Positions 7,855 through 16,396 of a stretch of 22,058 bases of DNA are shown here, piece after piece (position 1 is the stretch's first letter; each line of letters begins with the position of its first letter). The notes under the pieces were generated by a model. That model was not told where the DNA came from, did not search any database, and saw only the letters and a list, made by a program, of their open reading frames with translations. The stretch is from assembly GCA_038150465.1 (NCBI GenBank), contig JAYOTP010000034.1, positions 1 through 22,058 of the forward strand. The letters run 5' to 3'. The DNA is from RFXV01 sp038150465 (lineage in GTDB: Bacteria; Bacteroidota; Bacteroidia; Flavobacteriales; Schleiferiaceae). The position numbers were made by a program, and so were the translations under genes.

Positions 7855-7882
7855 TGTACTTTGAACACTTATACTATCTTTA
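7851..7882 (+). promoter_or_regulatory. Candidate promoter of the sugar operon
   Basis: TTG (7851-7853), 21 nt, then TATCTTTA (7875-7882), which matches TAnnTTTG except for the last base. The start would be near 7889, about 30 nt before the kinase ATG. The -33 element overlaps the right arm of the tsf hairpin. This is the only promoter-like signal found for the eight following genes. Confidence 0.4.
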
Positions 7883-7918
7883 GCGTCCCCCCAGCTGAGG
7901 GTAACAATACAGATAGGA

Positions 7919-8800
7919 ATGATTTTGATCGCAGACAGCGGATCCACCAAATGTGACTGGATCCAGCTAAACCAAGACGGGACAGAGTTCAATCGGTTCA
8001 AGACGATGGGATTCAACCCGTACTTCCACAGTGCGGAAGTCATACACCAAGTGCTTTCCAAAGAGGCCAATCTGGCCAACAACGCCAATGAGGCGATCGA
8101 ATCGATCTACTGGTATGGAGCGGGTTGTTCATCGCCCAGCCTGAATTTGATCGTGCACGCTGGCTTGGAAAAGACCTTTCCCAAGGCGCGGATACATGTC
8201 GAGCACGACCTGATCGGCGCGGCGTACAGCACCTACCGAGGAAAGCCCCAGATCAGCTGCATACTGGGAACCGGGAGCAACAGCGTCTTCTTTGACGGGG
8301 AGAACGCCTATGAAGAAGTTCCGGCCTTGGCTTATGTCCTTGGCGACGAGGGCTCGGGTACATTTTTGGGCAAACGATTGCTGGCTGAATACCTCTACAA
8401 ACGTCTTCCAGAGGAACTGATGGTGGACTTCAAAAAGGAGTTCAAACTCAATAAGAACGACATCATCAACAGGGTGTACAACCAGCCGCATGCCAATGTG
8501 TGGCTCGCCTCGTTTTCAAAGTTCTTCGGAGAGCACTCAGAACACGGTTGGGTGCGTGAGGTGATCCGGGAAGGCTTTGTCCGCTTCAGAGACGCTCACA
8601 TCCTGTGTTTTGAAAAAGCAAAGGAGGTGGAGGTGAATTTTGTGGGCAGTGTGGCCTGGCACTTCAGAGACATCCTCCAGGAAGTGCTCGAAGAAGAAGG
8701 CATTGAGTTTGGACAGGTGGTACAGCGGCCACTGGACGGGCTGGTGGACTACCATCTTAAATATCTGGACGTACTCAAGCGCTCGAACATCACGACATGA
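7919..8800 (+). CDS. BadF/BadG-type sugar kinase (N-acetylglucosamine kinase-like, ASKHA fold)
   Basis: Predicted cytoplasmic ATP-dependent sugar kinase of 293 residues. ASKHA landmarks are phosphate-1 loop DSGSTKCDW (6-14), a probable catalytic Asp in VEHDLIGAA (D97), phosphate-2 loop GTGSNS (117-122), the GDEGSG turn (142-147) and the adenosine-side GSVAWHF (243-249). Related proteins phosphorylate N-acetylglucosamine, glucosamine or N-acetylmuramate. In this operon, which should release free glucose from maltose, glucose is an equally reasonable substrate; the sequence alone does not decide. It is the first gene of the operon, and its stop overlaps the next start as ATGA, implying translational coupling to the MGS-like protein. 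No regulatory DNA-binding domain is present, unlike in many ROK kinases. Confidence 0.85.
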   Translation: MILIADSGSTKCDWIQLNQDGTEFNRFKTMGFNPYFHSAEVIHQVLSKEANLANNANEAIESIYWYGAGCSSPSLNLIVHAGLEKTFPKARIHVEHDLIGAAYSTYRGKPQISCILGTGSNSVFFDGENAYEEVPALAYVLGDEGSGTFLGKRLLAEYLYKRLPEELMVDFKKEFKLNKNDIINRVYNQPHANVWLASFSKFFGEHSEHGWVREVIREGFVRFRDAHILCFEKAKEVEVNFVGSVAWHFRDILQEVLEEEGIEFGQVVQRPLDGLVDYHLKYLDVLKRSNITT

Positions 8801-9189
8801 AAAAGATCGTGCTGATCGCCCATGACCGGATGAAGCCGAAGATGGCTGAATTCATCAAGGAGCGAGCGGATTGGCTTTGGGGCAAGGAACTCGTCGCCAC
8901 AGGTCGCACCGCAGAACACATGGAGCAGGCACGCTTCAAAGTGCCCATTCACCATCTGAGTCAGGGGCGCAGTGGCGGTTATCAGGAGATCATTGAAATG
9001 GTACGGAACGGCTTGGTCGAAATGGTCTTTTTCTTCCGTGACCCCAGCCTTCGGGCATCAGATCATCCGGACATCGAGGCCTTGGTGGCCATGGTACTGG
9101 AACAAGACATTCCCATGGCGTCCAATCCAGCTTCTGCGGAATGGCTCATCCTCGGGCAGATCAAGATGAAGTCCTCCAGAAAGAATTGA
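8797..9189 (+). CDS. Methylglyoxal-synthase-like protein with altered active site
   Basis: A 130-residue single-domain protein of the MGS-like fold. It keeps IAHD at the start (H9, D10, matching E. coli His19/Asp20), FFRDP (D82 = Asp91), PDIEAL (D92 = Asp101) and the NPASAEWLI end. The catalytic base Asp71 of E. coli MgsA is Tyr62 here (SGGYQE instead of GGDQQ), His98 is Asp89, and the phosphate loop ATGTTG reads ATGRTA. A residue also appears to be inserted before the Gly-Gly pair. True dihydroxyacetone-phosphate lyase activity is therefore doubtful. It could bind another phosphorylated ligand or have a sensing role. It overlaps the kinase gene by 4 nt and ends 3 nt before pgmB. A canonical paralogue is the last gene of the same operon. 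Confidence 0.8.
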   Translation: MKKIVLIAHDRMKPKMAEFIKERADWLWGKELVATGRTAEHMEQARFKVPIHHLSQGRSGGYQEIIEMVRNGLVEMVFFFRDPSLRASDHPDIEALVAMVLEQDIPMASNPASAEWLILGQIKMKSSRKN

Positions 9190-9192
9190 CCC

Positions 9193-9849
9193 ATGGCGAT
9201 ACGCGGCCTCATATTCGATCTCGATGGCGTACTGGTGGACTCGGCCAGATATCATTTCGAGGCGTGGAAAAGACTTGCAGCCTCCTTAGGGATCGACTTC
9301 ACCGAAGAGCAGAACGAAGAACTCAAGGGGATCAGCCGGGCAGATTCACTAAGGAAAATAGTGAACTGGGGCGGCCTCGAACTCAGCGATGAGGCATTTG
9401 CGGATGCCATGGAACGCAAGAACACTTGGTATCTCGAGCTCATTCAGGGCATGTCTCCTGATGAGGCACTCCCAGGCAGCAGAGCCTTTATGGAATCGGC
9501 CAAAGGCACATACGGTCTGGCCTTGGGCTCGGCCAGCAGAAATGCCCGAAGCATTCTGCAGCGGGTGGAACTCCTATCCTTCTTTGATGCCCTGGTCGAC
9601 GGCAATGACACCAGCCGGTCCAAACCCGATCCTCAGGTATTCCAGCTGGCGGCAGAACGATTGGGCCAAAAACCAGAGGAATGTGTGGTCTTTGAAGATG
9701 CAGTGGCCGGAGTGCAGGCTGCGAAGGCTGCAGGAATGCGCGTTATCGGTGTGGGAGCGCCGGACGTTCTGCATCAAGCCGATGCGGTGATCGATGGCTT
9801 CGCTGGATTTGGACCAAGGGAAATGGAGCAACGATTGATGGCTGTCTGA
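9193..9849 (+). CDS. pgmB: Beta-phosphoglucomutase (HAD superfamily)
   Basis: Converts beta-glucose-1-phosphate to glucose-6-phosphate in the cytoplasm. The 218 residues match the family length. HAD motif I is FDLDGVLVDS with nucleophile D9 and acid/base D11. The cap domain carries YHFEAW (H21) and LKGISRADSL (R49), close to the Lactococcus enzyme. Motif II is LGSAS (S113), motif III lysine is K144 in SKPDPQVF, and motif IV is FEDAVAGVQAAKAAGM (E168, D169). It directly precedes maltose phosphorylase, whose product is its substrate; the stop and next start share one base (TGATG). This pairing makes the assignment more secure than sequence alone, because HAD mutases and phosphatases are easily confused. 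Confidence 0.93.
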   Translation: MAIRGLIFDLDGVLVDSARYHFEAWKRLAASLGIDFTEEQNEELKGISRADSLRKIVNWGGLELSDEAFADAMERKNTWYLELIQGMSPDEALPGSRAFMESAKGTYGLALGSASRNARSILQRVELLSFFDALVDGNDTSRSKPDPQVFQLAAERLGQKPEECVVFEDAVAGVQAAKAAGMRVIGVGAPDVLHQADAVIDGFAGFGPREMEQRLMAV

Positions 9850-12158
9850 TGGAGCATTACCTAAAGACCGATGAATGGCGGATCATCGAATCGGGTTTTC
9901 ATCCCGAATTCGCTGAGTGTTCGGAAGCCATATTCTCCATCGGAAATGGCCGCATGGGTCAACGGGCGAATTTTGAAGAAGGCTACGGCGGAAAGAGTCT
10001 GCAGGGAAGTTATGTGGCCGGTGTCTACTATCCGGACAAAACGCGTGTGGGCTGGTGGAAGAATGGGTACCCGGAGTACTTCGCGAAGGTGCTCAACAGC
10101 GTGAATTGGATCGGTCTGGACATTGAGATCGAGGGAGAACGACTGGACTTGAATGCAGCAGAAGTGCTCCAGTTCGAAAGGGAGCTGGACATGAAGCGCG
10201 GAGTGCTCAGCCGGCAATTCCAATTGCGTTTTCCTTCGGGTAAGGAGATCGAAGTCTCAGCGGTGCGTTTTGTGAGCATGCATCGGGATGAGATCGGCGC
10301 CATTCGTTATGGAATGAAGGCGCTGAATTTCACCGGACAGGCGCGGATCGTTCCGTTTTTGGACTTCGATGTGGTCAATCAGGACAGCAACTACGACGAG
10401 AAATTCTGGGAAGAAGTGGAGCGCCGAACAGGAAGCCAGAAAGCGGCGATCCTTGCGCGCACCAAGAAGCTTGATTTCCAGCTGGCCTCTGCCATGCGGT
10501 ATGAATGGTGGACAGCTGACAAGATCCAGACACTCTACCCCGAAACCATCGAGCGCGATAAGTATGTCGCCAATTCATTCGAGCTGACCCTGGAGCAGGG
10601 ACAAGACAATTGCCTCTACAAGTACGCTTCCGTGTGCTCGTCCATGAATCATGCGCCTTCAGATTTGCTGGATACGGCCGATGAACGGGCCTCCGAGGCA
10701 CGCCGTGCGGGATTCGACAAGCTATTGCAGGAACATACCGACCATTGGGCGGCCCAGTGGGAGATGAGCGATATCCGCATAAAGGGCGATGCTTCGGCCC
10801 AGCAGGGGATCCGCTTCAACATCTTCCAGCTCCACCAGACCTATACAGGAGAAGACGAGCGGCTCAACATCGGGCCCAAGGGATTCACAGGGGAGAAATA
10901 CGGAGGCAGCACCTATTGGGACACAGAGGCCTATTGCCTGCCTTTCTATTTGTCCACTGCGCCTCAAAAGGTGGCGAAGAACCTGTTGGTCTACCGCTAC
11001 GATCAGTTGGGCAAGGCGATAGAGAATGCAGCGAAGCTCGGTTTCCAAAACGGCGCCGCGCTGTATCCCATGGTCACCATGAACGGGGAGGAATGCCACA
11101 ACGAATGGGAGATCACATTCGAGGAGATCCACCGCAACGGAGCCATTGCCTTTGCGATCTATGATTACATCCGCCACACACTGGACGCGTCCTATCTGTT
11201 GGAGGGCGGACTTGAAGTGCTCACAGGCATCGCGCGTTTCTGGTTTCAGCGATTCCATTACAGCGAGCGCAAGAAGGCCTTCGTCATGCACGGAGTGACC
11301 GGCCCCAATGAATACGAGAACAACATCAACAACAACTGGTACACCAACTACATCGCTGCCTGGTGTATGCGTTATGCGGCGGATTGTTTCGATCGTTGCA
11401 GGCAGGAGGATGCCAAGCGAACCGAGGCCCTTTCTTCCCGCTTGAACTGGAGCAGTGAGGAAGGCATGCAGTGGAGGGAACGGGCCGATCTTGTCTACTT
11501 ACCACGGGACCAAGAGCACGGGGTCTTTGAGCAACACGAAGGCTTCATGGATAAAGAATTGATCCCGGCAGATCGCCTGGATGCCGATCAAAGGCCGATC
11601 AACCAACACTGGTCCTGGGACCGCATCCTTCGCTCATGTTTCATCAAACAGGCAGATGTGCTGCAGGGCGTGTATCTCTTTTCGGAGGAGTTCGATCGGG
11701 AAACGCACGAACGGAATTTTGATTTCTACGAACCATTTACTGTCCACGAGTCGTCTTTGTCCCCCTGTGTGCACGCCATACTCGCCGCACGGCTGGGAAA
11801 AATGGACAAGGCCTATGAGCTCTACCTGCGAACGGCGCGCCTGGATCTGGACGATTACAACAAGGAAGTTGCAGAGGGCCTTCATATCACCAGTATGGCG
11901 GGTACTTGGATGAGTGTGGTACAGGGCTTTGGTGGGATGCATTGGGTGGGCAGCGATCTGCATCTCGACCCAGCATTGCCCGATCAGTGGACAGCCCTCG
12001 AATTCCACCTCCGGTTTCGGGGCGCCTTGCTTCGGGTGCAGGTGGAACCAACGAGAACGGAAGTACTTCACCTCTCGGGAGAAGCTGTGGAACTCAAGCT
12101 ATATGGCACGAAGCTGAAGTTGTCTGAAGGCAGTGCAGAACAGATCGAACGCCCATGA
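9849..12158 (+). CDS. Maltose phosphorylase, glycoside hydrolase family 65
   Basis: Inverting phosphorolysis of maltose to glucose and beta-glucose-1-phosphate, cytoplasmic (no signal peptide), 769 residues. The N-terminal beta-sandwich domain (about 1-270) starts with the family pattern SIGNGRMGQRANFEE. The (alpha/alpha)6 barrel (about 310-690) has IGPKGFTGEKYGGSTYWDTE (341-360), the catalytic acid in HGVTGPNEYENN (E488), and the phosphate-site segments FIKQAD (K600, Q601) and HESSLSP (H633, S635, S636). A short C-terminal beta domain follows. The extra agreement with Lactobacillus-type enzymes around both barrel motifs favours maltose over kojibiose, trehalose or nigerose phosphorylase. It overlaps pgmB by 1 nt and the GH13 gene by 4 nt (ATGA). 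Confidence 0.92.
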   Translation: MEHYLKTDEWRIIESGFHPEFAECSEAIFSIGNGRMGQRANFEEGYGGKSLQGSYVAGVYYPDKTRVGWWKNGYPEYFAKVLNSVNWIGLDIEIEGERLDLNAAEVLQFERELDMKRGVLSRQFQLRFPSGKEIEVSAVRFVSMHRDEIGAIRYGMKALNFTGQARIVPFLDFDVVNQDSNYDEKFWEEVERRTGSQKAAILARTKKLDFQLASAMRYEWWTADKIQTLYPETIERDKYVANSFELTLEQGQDNCLYKYASVCSSMNHAPSDLLDTADERASEARRAGFDKLLQEHTDHWAAQWEMSDIRIKGDASAQQGIRFNIFQLHQTYTGEDERLNIGPKGFTGEKYGGSTYWDTEAYCLPFYLSTAPQKVAKNLLVYRYDQLGKAIENAAKLGFQNGAALYPMVTMNGEECHNEWEITFEEIHRNGAIAFAIYDYIRHTLDASYLLEGGLEVLTGIARFWFQRFHYSERKKAFVMHGVTGPNEYENNINNNWYTNYIAAWCMRYAADCFDRCRQEDAKRTEALSSRLNWSSEEGMQWRERADLVYLPRDQEHGVFEQHEGFMDKELIPADRLDADQRPINQHWSWDRILRSCFIKQADVLQGVYLFSEEFDRETHERNFDFYEPFTVHESSLSPCVHAILAARLGKMDKAYELYLRTARLDLDDYNKEVAEGLHITSMAGTWMSVVQGFGGMHWVGSDLHLDPALPDQWTALEFHLRFRGALLRVQVEPTRTEVLHLSGEAVELKLYGTKLKLSEGSAEQIERP

Positions 12159-14494
12159 AAAAGTCTTTCATCCTCCTTTTGAGTTTGGTCAGCCTGGCCT
12201 ATTCCTGTCAGCCCATCGGCCTGCAGAATTCTGCCATCCACGGGCTGGCCTCCACCATACAATTGCAAACAGGCGTTACAGAAGTGCATTTGTCGGACTA
12301 CTTTCTTTCCGCTTCATGGGACAGCCTGCGCTGGCCAGCAGGGATCACAGCCGAGACGATCGACTCATCCACTGTTTTGCTCAGCGGCCAACCCGAGGAG
12401 TTCGTTTCAAGTGTGGCCGTGTACTTCGGACCCATCCGCTACGATATACCAGTCTGTGCCGCATCCACCCAAACAGTTCAATGGACCATCGAGGGAATGG
12501 AACAAGCGGGCTCTGTACATCTTTTTGGAAGCTTCAATGCCTGGAACAGAGAAGCCCTTCAGTTGGAAAGATCCGCAGCGGGCTGGAAGGTAGAACTGGA
12601 GCTGAAGGCCGGACAGTACGAATACAAACTGATGGTGGACGGCAAGGAAAAGACCGACCCCTCCAATGCGGATTCGGTGTCCAACGGCATGGGCGGTTTC
12701 AATTCCGTACTTCGTGTCGAGGAGTCGGGAGAACCTCCTGTTCAGGTCCGGGCCCTGACCCACGGCAAGAACTTCATCAGTCTGAATGCCATTCCCGACG
12801 ACCAGGAACTGCTGGTGCTCTGGGAGAACCATTTATTGAATACCCGAAAGAGTTTTGAGGACGGGCAGGTGGTGCACAACATTCCGATCCCGGAACCGGC
12901 TTTTCGCACAGGGCGCAGTCATATTCGTGTATTCTGCTCGAGGAATGAACAGAAAGGAAATGACGTGCTCATTCCACTGGAACGGGGAAATGTCGTTCGG
13001 GAGACTGCCCAATTGAACCGCTCCGACTGGCAGAGGTCCACCATGTATTTCATGATGATCGACCGCTTCCTGAATGGCGATCCTTCCAACGACCGTCCGG
13101 TGGAGGATCCGGAGGTGCACCCCAAGGCCAATTTTTACGGAGGAGATATCGCCGGTATCGACCAAAAGATCGAGGATGGTTTCTTCCGGTCCCTCGGGAT
13201 GAACACGCTTTGGCTCTCTCCCTTCACCAAGAACCCTGAGGACGCCTGGGGCCTTTGGGACAAGGGCGGTGTCACCACCAAGTTCTCTGGTTATCACGGC
13301 TATTGGCCGATCTCCAACGTGGTGCCCGATGCGCGTTTTGGCCGTCCGGAAGTCATTCGCGACATGTTGGGGTCGGCGCATGAACAGGAGATGAATGTGC
13401 TGCTCGACTATGTGGCCAATCACGTACACGAGTCGCACCCGATCTATCAGGAGCATCCGGACTGGGCCACGGAGTTGTATTTGCCGGACGGCAGCCTCAA
13501 TACCGAGCGCTGGGACGAACACAGACTCACCACCTGGTTCGACACCTTCATGCCCACCTTGGATCTGAGAAGGCAGGAGATCGTGGATCCCATGACCGAC
13601 TCTGCTTTGGTCTGGGTGACCGAGTATGCGTTCGATGGCTTTCGTCACGACGCTACCAAACACATTTCTGAACGCTATTGGCGTACGCTCACATCCAAGA
13701 TCAAAAGGGCACTTCCGGAGCGCCGGATCTACCAGATAGGGGAAACCTATGGCTCGCCGGACCTGATCGCTTCCTATCTGGGAAGTGGAATGCTCGATGC
13801 CCAGTTCGATTTCAATGTCTACGATGCAGCTGTTTCTGCTTTTTCAGGCGCTGAAGAGGTCGGGCCGGCCAGTGGACGCTTGGCCGAAAAACTTCAGCAA
13901 AGCCTGCAGTTCTACGGACACCACAACCTGATGGGCTACATCAGCGGCAACCAGGACCGGTCGCGTTTCATCAGCATTGCCTCGGGAGATGTCTCGCTTG
14001 GAGAGGATCAGAAACTGGCCGGGTGGACACGGGATATTCCCGTTCCTGGAGAAAAGGCCTACCAGCGGCTCGCCCTGCTGCACGCTTTCAATTTTGCCGT
14101 TCCGGGCATCCCCGTGGTCTACTACGGAGACGAATACGGACTCCATGGCGGTGGCGACCCCGACAACCGCAAGATGATGCGATTTGATGGGTACACCGAC
14201 CTGGAACAGGCTCTGGTGCAGGATGTCCAAAAACTGGCAGAGCTCAGAGGAGGCAAAATGGCGCTGCTCTACGGTGCCACGCAGATCGAAGCAACGGAAG
14301 AAGGCGTGCTCATCATCCGCAGAAGCTATTTTGACCAGGAGGTCCTGATCCTGATCAACCCGACCGAAGAGCCCTTTGAATACACATTGAAGGACGAACG
14401 CCTGTCCCTCTTCGGCAGCCAAACGGACAAAGCTGGCGACCAAACCACCGTCCGACTGGCCCCACTTGATTTCGACTATCTCATAAATCCCTGA
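12155..14494 (+). CDS. GH13 alpha-glucan-active lipoprotein with glycogen-binding-like N-terminal domain
   Basis: Predicted periplasmic or surface lipoprotein of 779 residues. A short signal peptide ends at Cys18 (LAYSC, a loose lipobox). A CBM48/AMPK-type domain lies at about 107-190 (VHLFGSFNAWN, then YEYKLMVDGK), followed by a second beta-rich linker domain (about 195-285). The catalytic barrel spans about 290-690. Region I is DYVANH (D418 to H423), region II is GFRHD (nucleophile D499), region III is IGETYG (E530) and region IV is GNQDRSR (D601). All three catalytic acids are present, but region IV has Gln600 where most GH13 enzymes have His. A beta-sandwich C domain ends the protein. Likely a cyclomaltodextrinase/neopullulanase-like or alpha-amylase-like hydrolase; the precise specificity is unclear. 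No T9SS tail. It starts inside the end of the maltose phosphorylase gene. Confidence 0.87.
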   Translation: MKKSFILLLSLVSLAYSCQPIGLQNSAIHGLASTIQLQTGVTEVHLSDYFLSASWDSLRWPAGITAETIDSSTVLLSGQPEEFVSSVAVYFGPIRYDIPVCAASTQTVQWTIEGMEQAGSVHLFGSFNAWNREALQLERSAAGWKVELELKAGQYEYKLMVDGKEKTDPSNADSVSNGMGGFNSVLRVEESGEPPVQVRALTHGKNFISLNAIPDDQELLVLWENHLLNTRKSFEDGQVVHNIPIPEPAFRTGRSHIRVFCSRNEQKGNDVLIPLERGNVVRETAQLNRSDWQRSTMYFMMIDRFLNGDPSNDRPVEDPEVHPKANFYGGDIAGIDQKIEDGFFRSLGMNTLWLSPFTKNPEDAWGLWDKGGVTTKFSGYHGYWPISNVVPDARFGRPEVIRDMLGSAHEQEMNVLLDYVANHVHESHPIYQEHPDWATELYLPDGSLNTERWDEHRLTTWFDTFMPTLDLRRQEIVDPMTDSALVWVTEYAFDGFRHDATKHISERYWRTLTSKIKRALPERRIYQIGETYGSPDLIASYLGSGMLDAQFDFNVYDAAVSAFSGAEEVGPASGRLAEKLQQSLQFYGHHNLMGYISGNQDRSRFISIASGDVSLGEDQKLAGWTRDIPVPGEKAYQRLALLHAFNFAVPGIPVVYYGDEYGLHGGGDPDNRKMMRFDGYTDLEQALVQDVQKLAELRGGKMALLYGATQIEATEEGVLIIRRSYFDQEVLILINPTEEPFEYTLKDERLSLFGSQTDKAGDQTTVRLAPLDFDYLINP

Positions 14495-14497
14495 CCA

Positions 14498-15895
14498 ATG
14501 AAAAAGAGCCTCATCCTTTTTTCTGCATGCATCCTGCTTTCCTGCCAGAGCCGAACAGACGCTCCAAGGCCAGAAAGTGCAGCCAGTCCAGCCCAGGAGA
14601 CCAGACATCCCAACTGGGTGAAGAACGCCAACATCTATGAGGTGAATGTCAGACAGTACACGCCCGAAGGCACTTTTGAGGCCTTTTCTGCGCATCTTCC
14701 ACGACTCAAGGAGTTGGGCGTGGACATCCTTTGGTTCATGCCGATCCAGCCCATCGGTCTGAAGAACCGCAAAACGGACAATGAAGGCGATCCGGGCAGC
14801 TATTACAGCATCAGCGATTACACAGCCGTTCATCCCGATCTCGGTACAGTGGACGATTTCCGCCAACTGGTTGACAAGGCCCACGAAATGGGAATGTATG
14901 TACTGCTGGATTGGGTGGCGAACCACACGGCTTTTGACCATCACTGGGTGGCGGAGCATCCGGAGTTCTACAGCAGCAAGGACGGGCAGTCGCCAGTAGT
15001 GGCCATGGACAACGAAGGCGGATCGACGGACTGGACCGACGTGGCCGACCTGAATTATGACAATGAGGGGCTGCACGAAGCGATGTTCCAGGAGATGGCC
15101 TGGTGGGTGAACGAATGCGATATCGATGGCTTCCGCTGCGATGTGGCCGGATTTGTCCCCTTTGATTTTTGGAACACGACCCGTCCCAGGCTCGAGGAGA
15201 TCAAGCCGCTTTTCATGCTGGCTGAATGGGAAGATCCAAGACATATGGAAGCCTTCAACATGAACTATGGCTGGGAATTCCACCACATCATGAATGAGGT
15301 GGCCAACGGCCGTCAGGGAAAGGAGCAGATCAAGGCGTATCTCGAAAAGAACGACACCCTCTACTCCCAGGACGATATCCGCATGTATTTCACCACCAAC
15401 CACGACGAGAATTCGTGGAATGGAACCGTATTCGAGCGAATGGGGCCACAACACCTGAACATGTTCGTTCTCGGCGCTACCCTTCCGGGAATGCCGCTGA
15501 TCTACAGCGGGCAGGAAGCGGGCTTGGACCGCAAGCTGTCATTCTTTGGCAAGGACAGTATTGACTGGGCCAATGACGAGTATGTGTCATTCTACCGTCA
15601 GATGCTTGGGCTGAAACACGATCAGAAAGCCCTGTGGAACGGCAAATGGGGCGGATCATTGGAGTGGATCGAGACCTCCGACCCAGACCTTTTGTTCTAC
15701 AAGCGGAAGCGGGAAGGCAGCGAGGTTTGGGTGCTGTTGAATCTGTCCAACGAACGCATTATTTCCATTGCTGAAGAGTTGACCCTCCTTCCCGAAGACG
15801 GCTTGGAACTTTTGGAGACGATCCCCGAGAACGGCGCCACCTCCGATGAAGAGACACTCCCAGCTTCTGCCCATCGGATCTATGTGGCAAAGTGA
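14498..15895 (+). CDS. GH13 alpha-amylase-family lipoprotein
   Basis: Predicted lipoprotein of 465 residues. The signal peptide ends in lipobox LLSC (Cys16), followed by a Pro/Ala/Ser-rich linker, then a compact GH13 barrel. Catalytic regions are DWVANH (D138 to H143), GFRCD (nucleophile D215), LAEWED (acid/base E243) and TNHDENSW (N301, H302, D303), so all canonical residues are present. It has no carbohydrate-binding domain and no T9SS tail, and no acidic outer-leaflet export signal follows the Cys, which suggests the periplasmic side. It probably degrades maltodextrins to maltose or glucose for the enzymes encoded upstream. It starts 3 nt after the first GH13 gene. The two GH13 proteins are very different in length and sequence, so they are not a recent duplication. 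Confidence 0.88.
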   Translation: MKKSLILFSACILLSCQSRTDAPRPESAASPAQETRHPNWVKNANIYEVNVRQYTPEGTFEAFSAHLPRLKELGVDILWFMPIQPIGLKNRKTDNEGDPGSYYSISDYTAVHPDLGTVDDFRQLVDKAHEMGMYVLLDWVANHTAFDHHWVAEHPEFYSSKDGQSPVVAMDNEGGSTDWTDVADLNYDNEGLHEAMFQEMAWWVNECDIDGFRCDVAGFVPFDFWNTTRPRLEEIKPLFMLAEWEDPRHMEAFNMNYGWEFHHIMNEVANGRQGKEQIKAYLEKNDTLYSQDDIRMYFTTNHDENSWNGTVFERMGPQHLNMFVLGATLPGMPLIYSGQEAGLDRKLSFFGKDSIDWANDEYVSFYRQMLGLKHDQKALWNGKWGGSLEWIETSDPDLLFYKRKREGSEVWVLLNLSNERIISIAEELTLLPEDGLELLETIPENGATSDEETLPASAHRIYVAK

Positions 15896-15907
15896 TACCT
15901 TTCCTTT

Positions 15908-16396
15908 ATGAAGGAAAGCCGTCCGTTCGATCGGGTGCTGGGGGGTATGGCCTGGGCTCTGTTCATTGCGTCCGCAGGAGTTTGGTGGGCGCAGCAGGCA
16001 AACCTTCCCGAGCGCATCCCGATCCACTTTGACTTCAGAGGCACTCCTGATGGCTGGAGCGATCGCTCCACAGCCCTGATCCTATTTGTGGGCATCGGAT
16101 TCGTCATGGGATTGATGGCCCTGATCTCCCGTTTTCTCCCGAAAGAACAAATGAATTTTCCCGGTAAGGAAGACCCGGAGATCATGGAGGCGATGTATGC
16201 GAGATCCCGCACACTCTTGAACGGCATACAGTTGAGCATGAGCCTTTTGTTGATCTATATTCTGTACATGATCTGGATGGCGGCTAAGGAGATCCCGGAT
16301 CCTCTTGCGCCCTGGAGTTGGGCCGTCATATTGCTGATCGTTGGACTGCCCCTGGCCGTCTACTTTTATTCATATATCCAACTAAAGAAGAAATGA
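15908..16396 (+). CDS. DUF1648-domain membrane protein, four predicted helices
   Basis: Inner-membrane protein of 162 residues, function unknown. Hydrophobic segments lie at about 11-27, 55-74, 106-125 and 138-156. Between helices 1 and 2 is the DUF1648 signature LPERIPIHFDFRGTPDGW (33-50), found also at the N-terminus of SdpI-type immunity proteins. No catalytic motif is visible. It starts 12 nt after the second GH13 gene, and its stop overlaps the next ATG (ATGA), so it is translated with the canonical methylglyoxal synthase. Whether it has any part in sugar metabolism or toxic-metabolite stress is not shown by the sequence. Confidence 0.8.
   Translation: MKESRPFDRVLGGMAWALFIASAGVWWAQQANLPERIPIHFDFRGTPDGWSDRSTALILFVGIGFVMGLMALISRFLPKEQMNFPGKEDPEIMEAMYARSRTLLNGIQLSMSLLLIYILYMIWMAAKEIPDPLAPWSWAVILLIVGLPLAVYFYSYIQLKKK

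Noticed and set aside
6957..7868. 303-codon minus-strand open frame covering tsf
   Set aside because: It is entirely antisense to tsf, and its ends fall in the flanking terminator hairpins.
13844..15454. 536-codon open frame on the minus strand across both GH13 genes
   Set aside because: It is antisense to two well-supported enzymes with intact catalytic motifs, and its translation shows no recognisable domain. It arises from codon bias.
16318..16392. 25-residue N-terminal extension of the canonical methylglyoxal synthase
   Set aside because: It would overlap the end of the DUF1648 gene by 79 nt. The ATG at 16393 gives the exact family start and an ATGA junction like others in the operon.
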